From NCBI GenBank assembly GCA_003151415.1, contig PLXK01000243.1, forward strand, positions 10,186-63,589: a stretch of 53,404 nt of DNA. The letters are read 5' to 3'. The translations under genes were made by a program, and so were the position numbers. This document shows, in pieces, positions 53,363-53,404 of this stretch (the stretch's first letter is position 1; each line of letters begins with the position of its first letter). The stretch is from Bacteroidota bacterium. GTDB taxonomy: Bacteria; Bacteroidota; Bacteroidia; Palsa-965. The notes beneath the pieces are model-generated. The model was given only the letters and a program-made list of their open reading frames with translations. It made no database searches and was not told where the DNA came from.

Positions 53363-53404
53363 AGAATAAATGATTTGATAACACTAGCGTTGCGTTGATT
53401 TAGA

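Noticed and set aside
1-53404. tRNA, rRNA, insertion sequence or integrase genes
   Set aside because: I saw no tRNA-like cloverleaf, rRNA segment, transposase or integrase. A covariance-model scan would be needed to exclude small RNA genes.

Overview
The window reads as chromosome from a Bacteroidota bacterium. The evidence is: type IX secretion (T9SS) C-terminal signals of both kinds (type A 'FPNPF...GIYFYKV' and type B gliding-motility 'PEGFSPNGDGIND'), a PorP/SprF protein, an OmpA protein with PD40 repeats, many short lipoprotein signals, TAnnTTTG-type promoter candidates and no recognisable Shine-Dalgarno sequences. No rRNA or tRNA gene was seen, so it cannot be placed more finely. Nine ice-binding (DUF3494) domains suggest life in cold, icy or freeze-thaw habitats; this is inference.

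Layout. 1-5.7 kb (minus strand): a dolichol-phosphate-mannose-synthase-like glycosyltransferase beside a PIG-V-like membrane mannosyltransferase, NDH-2, a YhcH/YiaL protein, an S1/P1 nuclease and an unknown protein. 6-7.4 kb: a lipoprotein ending in an lmo0937-type membrane hairpin, and a YdeI/OmdA protein. 7.45-11.8 kb: a tightly overlapping minus-strand operon of YceI, UbiA prenyltransferase, type III polyketide synthase, methyltransferase and flavoprotein, which looks like a lipid-quinone or prenylated phenolic pathway. 12-17.4 kb: a TIM44-like zinc-ribbon protein, a small secreted protein, DinB, a large membrane protein and a DUF7793-like protein. 17.6-19.9 kb: stress genes (CsbD, coiled-coil lipoprotein, catalase). 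19.98-27.27 kb: an operon of a 1447-residue ice-binding surface protein, PorP/SprF and OmpA. 27.6-29.5 kb: YtxH, an eRF1-domain-like protein, a secreted protein and a GNAT. 29.7-33 kb: an AT-rich accessory island with a self-complementary 21-bp tandem array and an orphan lipoprotein plus barrel pair. 33-38 kb: oligopeptidase B and a P-type ATPase. 38.1-44.3 kb: four further ice-binding genes, three of them tandem paralogues. 44.5-47.2 kb: two haem-c lipoproteins, a lipoprotein gene broken by an in-frame stop, and a lipocalin-like lipoprotein. 47.7-52.5 kb: a 1399-residue CheB-CheR-kinase-receiver-Hpt protein and a lone receiver. 52.76-53.36 kb: a second lipoprotein sharing the N-terminal motif of the one at 6 kb but ending in a YqaE/Pmp3-like domain.

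How the genes fit together. The main theme is an ice-interacting cell surface. The same DUF3494 fold appears to be exported by three routes: T9SS type B with its own SprF/OmpA partners, T9SS type A, and lipoprotein anchoring. It is surrounded by general stress proteins (CsbD, YtxH, catalase, YqaE and lmo0937 modules). The least explained object is the 21-bp-period array at about 29.73-30.38 kb. It is open in several frames on both strands, has T-tracts and A-tracts that could be helically phased, and looks like a structured or protein-binding DNA element rather than a gene.
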